A stretch of DNA of 64,000 bases from Sulfuriferula sp. AH1. Lineage in GTDB: Bacteria > Pseudomonadota > Gammaproteobacteria > Burkholderiales > Sulfuriferulaceae. The stretch covers positions 2,480,001-2,544,000 of the forward strand of contig NZ_CP021138.1 in the NCBI RefSeq assembly GCF_002162035.1, given 5' to 3'. Position 1 is the first letter of the stretch; every line of letters begins with the position of its first letter. A program made the translations under genes and the position numbers. Below the pieces are notes generated by a model, which was not told where the DNA came from, searched no databases, and worked only from the letters and a program-made list of their open reading frames with translations. Shown here in pieces: positions 19,609-29,208 of the stretch.

Positions 19609-20688
19609 ATGCCTGCCCTGCCGACTCAAAATAACCCTGCCTTCAACGCGGACGACGACGCACGCTGGGCGGCGGTTGTACACCGCGATGCTGGCGCCGA
19701 TGGCCAATTCTATTATTCCGTCTCGACGACAGGGGTGTATTGCCGCCCATCCTGCCCTTCGCGCCTGGCCCGCCGCGAAAACGTACGTTTTCATGCCACC
19801 TGTGCCGATGCAGAGCAGGCGGGTTACCGGCCATGCAAGCGTTGCAAGCCGGATCAGCCATCCCTGACCGAGCAATACGCCACGATGGTAGCCGAGGCCT
19901 GTCGACAAATTAAAAACGCCGAGGTGGCACCTGACCTTGACACGCTGGCGCAGCAGGCCGGATTAAGCCGATTCCATTTTCACCGCATCTTCAAGGCGAT
20001 CACCGGCGTCACGCCCAAGGGCTATGCGACGGCACATCGCGCACAACAGGTGCGGCACGCACTTGCACGCAGCGCGACGATCACCGATGCTATTTATGGC
20101 GCAGGCTTTAATTCCAGCGGACGTTTTTACGCCGAATCGAAGCAGATACTGGGCATAACGCCGACCGATTTCCGTGCCGGCGGCGCCGATACTGCGATAC
20201 GCTTTGCGGTGGGCGAATGCAGCCTGGGCGCGATACTGGTCGCGGCAACCGAGATGGGCGTATGCGCGATCCTGCTGGGAGACGATGCCGACATGCTGGT
20301 ACGCGACCTGCAGGACAGATTCCCCCATGCGGAATTAACCGGCGGCGACAGCGATTTTGAACAATGGGTGGCGCAGGTAGTCGGCTTCGTCGAGGCCCCG
20401 GCACGCGGACTCGATCTGCCTCTGGATATACGCGGCACGGTTTTCCAGCAACGTGTTTGGCAGGCTCTACGTCAGATTCCCGCCGGCTCGACCGCCAGCT
20501 ACAGCGAAATCGCCGAGCGCATCGGCTCGCCAAAAGCGGCACGTGCCGTCGCGCAGGCATGTGCCGCCAACGCACTTGCCGTCGCCATTCCATGCCACCG
20601 CGTGGTACGTAACGACGGCGCACTTTCGAGGTATCGCTGGGGGATAGAACGCAAACGCACCTTGCTGATACGGGAAGCGGCCAAATGA
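19609..20688 (+). CDS. ada: Bifunctional Ada: methylphosphotriester/O6-methylguanine repair and regulator
   Basis: 359 residues from the ATG preceded by GAGGAACACC; an upstream in-frame ATG at 19570 has no ribosome site. The N-terminal zinc domain has C45 and C49 (VYCRPSCPSR) and C76 and C79 (CKRCKP), C45 being the likely methyl acceptor. An AraC-type helix-turn-helix follows (LSRFHFHRIFKAITGVTPKG). The C-terminal methyltransferase has the active cysteine in AVAIPCHRVVRNDG. Methylation of the first cysteine turns Ada into an activator of its own gene. It stands alone, next to the trailer end of the CRISPR array. Confidence 0.95.
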   Translation: MPALPTQNNPAFNADDDARWAAVVHRDAGADGQFYYSVSTTGVYCRPSCPSRLARRENVRFHATCADAEQAGYRPCKRCKPDQPSLTEQYATMVAEACRQIKNAEVAPDLDTLAQQAGLSRFHFHRIFKAITGVTPKGYATAHRAQQVRHALARSATITDAIYGAGFNSSGRFYAESKQILGITPTDFRAGGADTAIRFAVGECSLGAILVAATEMGVCAILLGDDADMLVRDLQDRFPHAELTGGDSDFEQWVAQVVGFVEAPARGLDLPLDIRGTVFQQRVWQALRQIPAGSTASYSEIAERIGSPKAARAVAQACAANALAVAIPCHRVVRNDGALSRYRWGIERKRTLLIREAAK

Positions 20689-20911
20689 ATCGCGAATGAA
20701 AATCTGCTCCCTTGACCGCCGCCGCAAGTTTCATCAGCGCGAAACGCGGCACAACGCCATGTCTGTAACGTCTGCAATCAGGGAATGGCCGCTGGCGACC
20801 TGTCCGACAACAAATCCTCAACGACCGAACAACGCACTGGCGCAATTCTGCTCCGCCATTTCTTAGAGACGCAAAAAAGACGCCGGTGCCATATTACCCT
20901 TCGTAACTACC

Positions 20912-23900
20912 ATAGCCCCCCCCACAGGCGTGGGGAACACCGCTGCAAGCTGGCGCGTATCCTCGCTCAAACCAGGAACTCCCCACAGGCGTGGGGAACA
21001 CGCCGCTCAATGAGCGAATCGGTGTTTTCTTGGCGGTTCATCCCCACAGGCGTGGGGAACACTTCACAGCGAACTCCCAGTCAGCTCTGAGTAGCGGTTC
21101 ATCCCCACAGGCGTGGGGAACACGAATGTTGTCACGTGGGGGTAACCCACCGAGGCGGTTCATCCCCACAGGCGTGGGGAACACGGAACGTGCCAAATGC
21201 AGACTAATGACGGGCGCGGTTCATCCCCACAGGCGTGGGGAACACGGTGTGGATGGGACATAAAGACATAAAGACGACGGTTCATCCCCACAGGCGTGGG
21301 GAACACGCGACTGCGACGACACCGGCGTTTTTTTGAGTCGGTTCATCCCCACAGGCGTGGGGAACACTAAGCTCCGGCTGCCGTGCTGGTGTAACCGTTC
21401 GGTTCATCCCCACAGGCGTGGGGAACACATTTTGCCATTCTATGGGGTAAGATACCCCAGCGGTTCATCCCCACAGGCGTGGGGAACACACCACGCCGAA
21501 TACCAACTCATCCGGCAATTGCGGTTCATCCCCACAGGCGTGGGGAACACAAAATCACCATGCATAGTGATGCAGCCAGCAACGGTTCATCCCCACAGGC
21601 GTGGGGAACACGCTGCCGTGCTGTAGTAGCCTGAGCTTGCTGCCGGTTCATCCCCACAGGCGTGGGGAACACTTCTGATGAACAATAATGGCACAAACAA
21701 ATTGCGGTTCATCCCCACAGGCGTGGGGAACACAACTGTTACGACAACGCAATCATTTGTGTTGACGGTTCATCCCCACAGGCGTGGGGAACACTGCAAA
21801 TTGCAACGTGCCTTTTAACCTGCCGTCGGTTCATCCCCACAGGCGTGGGGAACACACCTTCACCAAGTTGCCGCGCCCATTCTTCCCCGGTTCATCCCCA
21901 CAGGCGTGGGGAACACGTTCCTATGTCTGGTCAGGACATGAATGGTGTTCGGTTCATCCCCACAGGCGTGGGGAACACTCAGGATAGAATATATCTACCA
22001 CAATGGTTTCCGGTTCATCCCCACAGGCGTGGGGAACACCTCAATTTCGCTTACAAAATCGGCGCTAGCTGCGGTTCATCCCCACAGGCGTGGGGAACAC
22101 TCGTTGCAATGGGTACATCCCTGCGCTAGACCCGGTTCATCCCCACAGGCGTGGGGAACACGATTCCGCAAATTTCAATTAATCGCATTCTCGCGGTTCA
22201 TCCCCACAGGCGTGGGGAACACATTTTATGAATATTTATCACGTAGTTTCAATAACGGTTCATCCCCACAGGCGTGGGGAACACACTTGCTCATTATACT
22301 AATTTCGATGTTTCTGCGGTTCATCCCCACAGGCGTGGGGAACACATCAAGTGTACGATTAAATATTAAATAAAAGTCGGTTCATCCCCACAGGCGTGGG
22401 GAACACAATTCTATTTTAAATTTACATTCTCCTAATTTTCGGTTCATCCCCACAGGCGTGGGGAACACTTAAATAGGCCCTACGCTAGGCGCGCTGATAC
22501 CGGTTCATCCCCACAGGCGTGGGGAACACATCATTAAAAATTCTGGCAATGTAGGAGGAAACGGTTCATCCCCACAGGCGTGGGGAACACTTTAATCAGG
22601 CTGGCTGATTGCTGTGCCGATGCGGTTCATCCCCACAGGCGTGGGGAACACGTTATTTACAGAACTCCAAGGGGGAGAAAAATCGGTTCATCCCCACAGG
22701 CGTGGGGAACACTGAGGCAGAGCAGCACCTAGGACGAATCAACGCGGTTCATCCCCACAGGCGTGGGGAACACTTTGACTAATCGAAACTGACCATGTTA
22801 AACCGCGGTTCATCCCCACAGGCGTGGGGAACACATCAGACACTCTGTATTTGCAACCTGCAAGCTGCGGTTCATCCCCACAGGCGTGGGGAACACGTCT
22901 AATGTCTCTTTCTGACCTTTTTTAAAGTCGGTTCATCCCCACAGGCGTGGGGAACACGTTGCATTGCGTAATGTACTGTTTACCATTCTCGGTTCATCCC
23001 CACAGGCGTGGGGAACACATTACAGAAATTACAGCGCCCACTTCGGAAGGCGGTTCATCCCCACAGGCGTGGGGAACACTTCAGTAGCTATAATTAAATT
23101 AATCCGCATTTCGGTTCATCCCCACAGGCGTGGGGAACACTTAAATCGCCTATATCATCAAAGGCGGATTTGCGGTTCATCCCCACAGGCGTGGGGAACA
23201 CTTAATCTGTGCTCTCAGTAACGCAAACCAATTCGGTTCATCCCCACAGGCGTGGGGAACACCTAAACGATGCCGCCCACGTATCCCCGTTTGCCGGTTC
23301 ATCCCCACAGGCGTGGGGAACACTCCAATAGCACCTGCGAGCCCAAGGCGGTCACCTGGTTCATCCCCACAGGCGTGGGGAACACGGTATCAAGTGATCG
23401 ATAACGACCTGCTTACCCTGGTTCATCCCCACAGGCGTGGGGAACACTCGCCTACTCTATATTTCCATAAGTTACCAAGCGGTTCATCCCCACAGGCGTG
23501 GGGAACACGCAAAACCTTAGCCAGTAAGTCTGCATATGGTGCGGTTCATCCCCACAGGCGTGGGGAACACGCCGCTGTGCTCGTGTATCCGTTCGCCGTA
23601 ACCGGTTCATCCCCACAGGCGTGGGGAACACTTAATATCATGCTCAGATAACCCCCGCGTCATCGGTTCATCCCCACAGGCGTGGGGAACACATTCACTC
23701 GCGTTACCGACTGCGGTTTTATCTGCGGTTCATCCCCACAGGCGTGGGGAACACGTCACTTGCTGCGCCGATTCCAGCAAAAGCGGCGGTTCATCCCCAC
23801 AGGCGTGGGGAACACTTTGGATTCAATAGCAGCGGCTGGAATGTGGCCGGTTCATCCCCACAGGCGTGGGGAACACTTAAACTGGCCGTTTTTCTTGCGT

Positions 23901-23998
23901 GGCTGTTTCGGTTCATCCCCACAGGCGTGGGGAACACATCAGCGTCACCCACACCGGCATAAATCACGCCGGTTCATCCCCACAGGCGTGGGGAACAC
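20912..23998 (-). CRISPR. Type I-E CRISPR array, 51 repeats, 50 spacers
   Basis: The repeat is 29 bases. In crRNA sense (minus strand) it begins GTGTTCCCCACGCC and ends TGGGGATGAACCG, giving a hairpin stem and an ATGAACCG handle, as in type I-E. Spacers are 32 bases, with eight of 33. I count 49 well-conserved repeats from 21034 to 23998, two of which (23357, 23419) have T instead of C at the first plus-strand base, and two degenerate repeats (20912-20940 and 20973-21001) that have lost the handle half. Decay at the left end and the cas2-side position of the AT-rich flank put the leader at the right, so transcription runs leftwards, the same way as the cas genes. Confidence 0.98.
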
Positions 23999-24128
23999 AC
24001 TTCTTCTTTCTCACTGAATTTACAGCGATTTTTAAACACCTTAAATTCCACCAATTTTTCCAGCTAAAATTCAACGATGGAATCGTTGCTGAATTTTACG
24101 CCCCCAGCCAGAAATATTCTTCTATTTT
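23999..24128 (-). promoter_or_regulatory. CRISPR leader
   Basis: 130 bases between the first conserved repeat and the cas2 stop. It is AT-rich, in contrast with the surrounding genes. It adjoins cas2 and the intact end of the array, where new spacers enter in type I-E systems. The array promoter is expected here; TTTAAAAAT about 30-40 bases before the first repeat is a possible -10 region. IHF sites could not be identified with confidence. Confidence 0.7.
24066..24097 (-). terminator. Hairpin between cas2 and the leader promoter
   Basis: An inverted repeat with 13-base arms (AAAATTCAACGAT on the plus strand against ATCGTTGctGAATTTT), a two-base bulge and a three-base loop. On the minus strand the stem ends in ATTTT. 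It lies about 30 bases after the cas2 stop, so it may end the cas transcript before the array promoter. It is AT-rich and lacks a long U tract, so it could also be a protein-binding site. Confidence 0.4.
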
Positions 24129-25326
<1,198 letters not shown>

Positions 25327-25333
25327 AGGAAAT

Positions 25334-25633
25334 TTAAAAGAAATCTTCTTCGCGTTGATGACGTATGGCCAACACGGTCACAGTCCGACTGTCTTCGATT
25401 TCAAACAGTGCGACATAACCGTTCGTGCCAAAACTGATAATCAGCTCGCGCAATAGCGGATGCTCCGGCGATGCCTTGCGGCAACTGAAAGGGAACATGC
25501 GCAAGAACTCCAATCCTTTGGCAATAGCGGTACGGGCACGTCTGGCGGCTTTCACATCCTGCACAGCAAGAAAGTCGAAAAGGCGTTGCAAATCCTTCGC
25601 GGCAGCGGGCGTAAAGCGAACCGTGTAATTCAC
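25334..25633 (-). CDS. RelE/ParE-family toxin
   Basis: 99 residues, starting at a GTG that overlaps the antitoxin stop (GTGA). The sequence MNYTVRFTPAAAKDLQRLFD, then HPLLRELIISFGTNGYVALF and VTVLAIRHQREEDFF matches the RelE/ParE fold, including the C-terminal LAIRHQRE strand. Members either cut mRNA on ribosomes or poison gyrase; the family alone does not say which. It ends seven bases before cas1, so cas1-cas2 may be read from the toxin-antitoxin promoter. Confidence 0.88.
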   Translation of the reverse strand: MNYTVRFTPAAAKDLQRLFDFLAVQDVKAARRARTAIAKGLEFLRMFPFSCRKASPEHPLLRELIISFGTNGYVALFEIEDSRTVTVLAIRHQREEDFF

Positions 25634-25920
25634 TTGCGTGCAGCCGCCTTGCGCGAACGTGCCAGCGTTTTATCCAACCCTGCCAACATCTCGTCTGCCG
25701 AGATATATTTGCCTGTTTTGCGTGCCTCATCTCGCGCCGCCAGCCCGCGTGCGACAAATTCCTGCTGCATTGCCCGGCGCTGAATATTGAATTGAATCGC
25801 CTCCAGCACAAAACCGGAAAGCGTTTCACCTTCCATCAACGCCGCCTCGGCAGCGGCACGCACTTCTTCGTTTACCCGTAGCGGCGGGATAGTGGATGTT
25901 TTAGTCACTGTTTTCATCAT
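25630..25920 (-). CDS. RHH-type antitoxin of the RelE/ParE-like toxin
   Basis: 96 residues. An N-terminal ribbon-helix-helix (IPPLRVNEEVRAAAEAALME then GETLSGFVLEAIQFNIQRRA) is followed by a charged tail (DEARKTGKYISADEMLAGLD) that would bind the toxin. The ribosome site AGAGGAA precedes two ATG codons in tandem. Such antitoxins usually repress their own promoter together with the toxin. A weak promoter (TTGCAT, 17 bases, GATACT) is present upstream inside the cas1 relic. The gene sits inside the cas operon, between cas6e and cas1. Confidence 0.82.
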   Translation of the reverse strand: MMKTVTKTSTIPPLRVNEEVRAAAEAALMEGETLSGFVLEAIQFNIQRRAMQQEFVARGLAARDEARKTGKYISADEMLAGLDKTLARSRKAAARK

Positions 25921-25935
25921 TTTCCTCTTTTTGCA

Positions 25936-26081
25936 TTACAGATGCGATGCAGTATCGCCCATGCCGATTTTAAATGCAAATTCCTCACCCAGAATATCAA
26001 GCTGCCTTTCGTCGATAAACAGGATGGAAAGACGCTCCTTGATGGCGATGGGTTTGAGTGGGGCAGAAGTCCGGCTATCAT
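25936..26081 (-). pseudogene. cas1 5'-end relic next to cas6e
   Basis: The ATG begins directly after the cas6e stop (TAAATG), where cas1 starts in typical type I-E operons. The DNA then follows the intact cas1 5' end for about 85 bases with scattered substitutions. Corrected for one missing base in a C run (plus-strand G run 26060-26063, one shorter than 25307-25311 in cas1) it encodes PLKPIAIKERLSILFIDERQ. After that it diverges and stops. It is best read as the original cas1 start, cut off when the toxin-antitoxin pair arrived. Confidence 0.8.
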
Positions 26082-26798
26082 TTAGCTCCGGCGTACCAGC
26101 ATTAATCCGCAGCCGAAGGCTTTGGCATGACCCAAACCGTTAAATAGCACTTGCTGGAATAACTCAGGATTAGTCACGATCAGCTCTCCTGAAAAGTCCA
26201 CGGTACTAAAGCGAATATCACGCTCACCCGCTTTATTCTGCTGATATGCATCAACGCTTGCCGTAATAATAGTAAAGCCATTATTGCCTGCACGTGATTG
26301 CAACCACTCAATACAAGTCTTTTGCACTATTTCATACAGCAAGGGCTTGTTATCCCCATCTTGCCACTCTTTCCATTTTGCATCATTGCCAAATCCGTGT
26401 TCCGCCAATAGCTGTTTTTTTGCTTGCATCACAACATCATGCCGTTGCGATTTGCCTGCGCTATTTTTTTTTGTAATCACTGGATTAACGCGAAGTTGGA
26501 AAGACAAGCGTTGATCTTCAGCAAGTTGCGGGGCATAGTCTTTACTCTGTATCTTCCATGCATTGCTAAATGCGATAGGCGGGCGCTTTGACACCACATA
26601 AAACCGAGGAATCTGATCCACATCATGACGACGAAAAATAAAATCGCGAGCCTGATCCTCTACACTCGGGAAAAATCGCCATAACAACTGATGTTCGGCA
26701 TAAGGTTCTTTTTTATGCACTATCGAGGCTGATTGCGCTAGCTCATGCGACGCTTGTCGCAACAAACTCTCTTCTGGTGTAATAACACTAAAATACAT
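26082..26798 (-). CDS. cas6e: Cas6e (CasE), crRNA endonuclease
   Basis: 238 residues. It cuts the repeat stem in pre-crRNA and stays on the 3' hairpin as part of Cascade. Family marks are an N-terminal histidine region (SIVHKKEPYAEHQLLWRFFP), FYVVSKRPPI and the C-terminal glycine-rich loop LFNGLGHAKAFGCGLMLVRR. It follows cas5e by five bases. Its stop is immediately followed by the cas1 relic. Confidence 0.94.
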   Translation of the reverse strand: MYFSVITPEESLLRQASHELAQSASIVHKKEPYAEHQLLWRFFPSVEDQARDFIFRRHDVDQIPRFYVVSKRPPIAFSNAWKIQSKDYAPQLAEDQRLSFQLRVNPVITKKNSAGKSQRHDVVMQAKKQLLAEHGFGNDAKWKEWQDGDNKPLLYEIVQKTCIEWLQSRAGNNGFTIITASVDAYQQNKAGERDIRFSTVDFSGELIVTNPELFQQVLFNGLGHAKAFGCGLMLVRRS

Positions 26799-26803
26799 GA
26801 CGT

Positions 26804-27568
26804 TTATTCCTTCACTAACAAAGCAATATGTTCGTTACGGTCTGAGAATTGCCATCCTTGCCGTGTAATCACCTGGTCTTTACGAATGATGCTCAAGTCG
26901 CGTTGCGCACCAACAACTGACAAGTCATCCGCGCCGAAATCATCACCCCAAATAATTTTCCGGATGGCTAAATTGTTTGGCTCGGTATGTTTGGGTAATT
27001 GCTGTTGCCACAGATCAGCCAATTGTTGCTGATAATCCGAAAATGCCGTGTTGATGGTTTCTACGTCCAAAACACAAGGATGCAAAGGCACCGCAATAGG
27101 GCAAGACTTGCGTCCCAGATACAGCACAAACTTTGGCTTTTTCAGCGCCTCGACTAACTGCGCTAATGAATGAGGCGCATTCGCCACCGTTTGCACCGCC
27201 ACCAATGCGGCAGCATCTTGCCGATAATCACGGCTCGATAAAATGGTGTTGAGGTCCTGCTTAGGCAATGACAACTCATCCCGTCGCGTCGCGTGTGGCC
27301 GTTTTTTCAGGTCAACGCGACTAGGAACCTGGGAGGTATGGTAATCGCGCAGCAATCGCCCCTGACTCAGCACACCCACTGCCAAACGATAGCCGGTGCG
27401 TAACGCCGTTTGCGCAACATTATCGTCACGATCTATACCCAATGCAGCACCTAGCAAGCCTTGTATGGCGGACTGGCTCGGATATTCTGCACTAGGGCGA
27501 TATTCACCTACCGCCACGTCACCCCACGAGGACAAGGGTGCTTGCAGTTGAAAAATCAAGGTTTCCAT
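26804..27568 (-). CDS. cas5e: Cas5e (CasD), Cascade subunit
   Basis: 254 residues starting METLIFQLQAPLSSWGDVAV, the standard Cas5e opening, then RPSAEYPSQSAIQGLLGAAL. Further matches are DYHTSQVPSR and FVLYLGRKSCPIAVPLHP. Cas5e binds the 5' handle of the crRNA and contacts Cse1. It lies between cas7e (five-base gap) and cas6e. Confidence 0.95.
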   Translation of the reverse strand: METLIFQLQAPLSSWGDVAVGEYRPSAEYPSQSAIQGLLGAALGIDRDDNVAQTALRTGYRLAVGVLSQGRLLRDYHTSQVPSRVDLKKRPHATRRDELSLPKQDLNTILSSRDYRQDAAALVAVQTVANAPHSLAQLVEALKKPKFVLYLGRKSCPIAVPLHPCVLDVETINTAFSDYQQQLADLWQQQLPKHTEPNNLAIRKIIWGDDFGADDLSVVGAQRDLSIIRKDQVITRQGWQFSDRNEHIALLVKE

Positions 27569-27573
27569 AGCGG

Positions 27574-28644
27574 CTATTCCGCTATAAATTTGGCTATAGC
27601 ACTCAGGCTTCCTTCACCCGTTTCAACATTAAATTGCGCGCTGGCGTCGGCGCAGTCGCCATACACCGCATTGAAGTTATCGCGTCGTTTGGTTAATTCT
27701 TTGATGGCACGGGTCAAGGTATCTTCGCCTCTTTCCTGATTGGGTTTAACTGGCTTCAGAAATGCTTGCGCCAAACTGCGTGGTTGTTGATCTCCTTTTT
27801 CTGCCAATACAAAACCGGCATAAGCACGCGAAGCAAAGCTGTTTTGCTTGCCGGTGGGCGACACCTTGGTAACCGCCTGCACGAAGGCATCCAAGGCATT
27901 TCGTGTCAACCCGGCATCGCCGCCCAAATTTTTCTGCAACAATTCACGGTCAATGCAGATATACAAATAAAACACACCTGCACCAAAACCCAGTTCACCG
28001 ATATGCGCCGCACCCTTGTCCTCTTCACCGGTATTGAGATCATCAACGGCAATAAAATAATCGTCTTCGACGGCAGCTTTATGCACGGTAATGGCGTGCG
28101 CTACTTGTACGGCGGCTTCGGTGTTAAAGGCAGGTGATGAGGCCAGCATCCGGCCAAACATCGCGATATCCACAGCGGTATGCTGCTTTCGTAGCAGCTT
28201 CAAATCATCCTCTGTAGGTGCAGTCGCTGTCGCCACCAATTGAGTCACCAAATCGGCAATCGCTTTTTCTTCTTCAGGATTGAAATGCACAAGCTGCTCA
28301 ACGTGCAGGTCTTCGTTGTTTTCAGTCTTTTTATCAGATTTCAATTTACCAAATTGACTGGCAATCGTTTTTGCCCATTCACGCGCATTTTTTTCGCCGA
28401 CACCCTGTTTGGTCAGCGATTGATAAATGCTGACACCCATTTCTTTGGTGCGTGTGCCAATATGCCCTTTCAGCGCGGCCTCAAAAATATCTGAAGTGCG
28501 CCATGCACGCTTCAGGCTTTGCGAAGAAATACGCAAACGGGTGCAATCGCCAATCACGGCAGTTTTCGGGCGACCAGTATCATCGCGGTTCAGGTTTGAG
28601 GGTGGGTAGCTGGTCAGGATATGTAATTGAATAAAACGGGACAT
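27574..28644 (-). CDS. cas7e: Cas7e (CasC), Cascade backbone
   Basis: 356 residues from MSRFIQLHILTSYPPSNLNR, preceded by AAGGAGAAAACC; the longer frame upstream lacks a ribosome site. Typical blocks include DDTGRPKTAVIGDCTRLRIS, SQSLKRAWRTSD, AVDIAMFGRMLASSPAFNTE and SPTGKQNSFASRAYAGFVLA. Six copies coat the crRNA spacer in Cascade. The gene follows cse2 in the operon. Confidence 0.95.
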   Translation of the reverse strand: MSRFIQLHILTSYPPSNLNRDDTGRPKTAVIGDCTRLRISSQSLKRAWRTSDIFEAALKGHIGTRTKEMGVSIYQSLTKQGVGEKNAREWAKTIASQFGKLKSDKKTENNEDLHVEQLVHFNPEEEKAIADLVTQLVATATAPTEDDLKLLRKQHTAVDIAMFGRMLASSPAFNTEAAVQVAHAITVHKAAVEDDYFIAVDDLNTGEEDKGAAHIGELGFGAGVFYLYICIDRELLQKNLGGDAGLTRNALDAFVQAVTKVSPTGKQNSFASRAYAGFVLAEKGDQQPRSLAQAFLKPVKPNQERGEDTLTRAIKELTKRRDNFNAVYGDCADASAQFNVETGEGSLSAIAKFIAE

Positions 28645-28687
28645 GGTTTTCTCCTTGAGTGTTTTCGTAAAAATTTGATATGGAAAT

Positions 28688-29197
28688 TCAGGCTGCAGGT
28701 TTAGCAGGCCAACGATAGCTGTATGCCCATTGTTTTTTGATGTCGTCATTCCACCAATAGACATCGTGTGCCAGTTGCTCAATACTGGCCTGATGACCTA
28801 TCAAGGGCAATACTCGACGCAAGCTAATAAATAAATCATCGGTGGTTTCAACTTTCAGCAAATCGCGAAAACGCAGTTCTGACACTAAAGGCTTATCACC
28901 TGCCAATTCAGACATTTTGATGGGCAAGCGTTGCGTGTCGTCGGTTTTAACGTGCGCCAACAATCCGGCAATGGCCGCCAGCTTGTCTCTTTGCCAATCA
29001 TTGGCATTTTCTGGCCAGCCGCAAGCCAGCATATAACGATAAAAACGCTGGTAAGCATCGCTTAACGTGACAGCATCCAGTGTCTCGCATCGTTGCAATA
29101 CTGCACGGCTGGCGCGGTCTTCCTCCAACCCTTGCCACCAATGAAATAACGGTTTCGCAAAAAGAACATCGACGGGTGTTGATTTTTTCTCTTCCAT
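28688..29197 (-). CDS. cse2: Cse2 (CasB), Cascade small subunit
   Basis: 169 residues, mostly helical and acidic/basic mixed, as in Cse2. Recognisable parts are RASRAVLQRCETLDAVTLSD, AYQRFYRYMLACGWPEN, VSELRFRDLLKVETTDDLFI and SLRRVLPLIGHQASIEQLAH. Two copies stabilise the displaced DNA strand in the R-loop. It starts 11 bases after the cse1 stop. Confidence 0.93.
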   Translation of the reverse strand: MEEKKSTPVDVLFAKPLFHWWQGLEEDRASRAVLQRCETLDAVTLSDAYQRFYRYMLACGWPENANDWQRDKLAAIAGLLAHVKTDDTQRLPIKMSELAGDKPLVSELRFRDLLKVETTDDLFISLRRVLPLIGHQASIEQLAHDVYWWNDDIKKQWAYSYRWPAKPAA

Positions 29198-29208
29198 TAT
29201 TCTTCCCT

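Noticed and set aside
20689-20911. Leader at the left end of the array
   Set aside because: The neighbouring repeats are decayed, the handle points the other way and no AT-rich promoter-like region is present; this is the trailer side with nothing else recognisable.
21034-23998. Open reading frames through the CRISPR array with repeated peptides such as HPHRRGEH and SSPQAWGT
   Set aside because: They are translations of the repeat itself in three frames and have no ribosome sites; the array is not coding.
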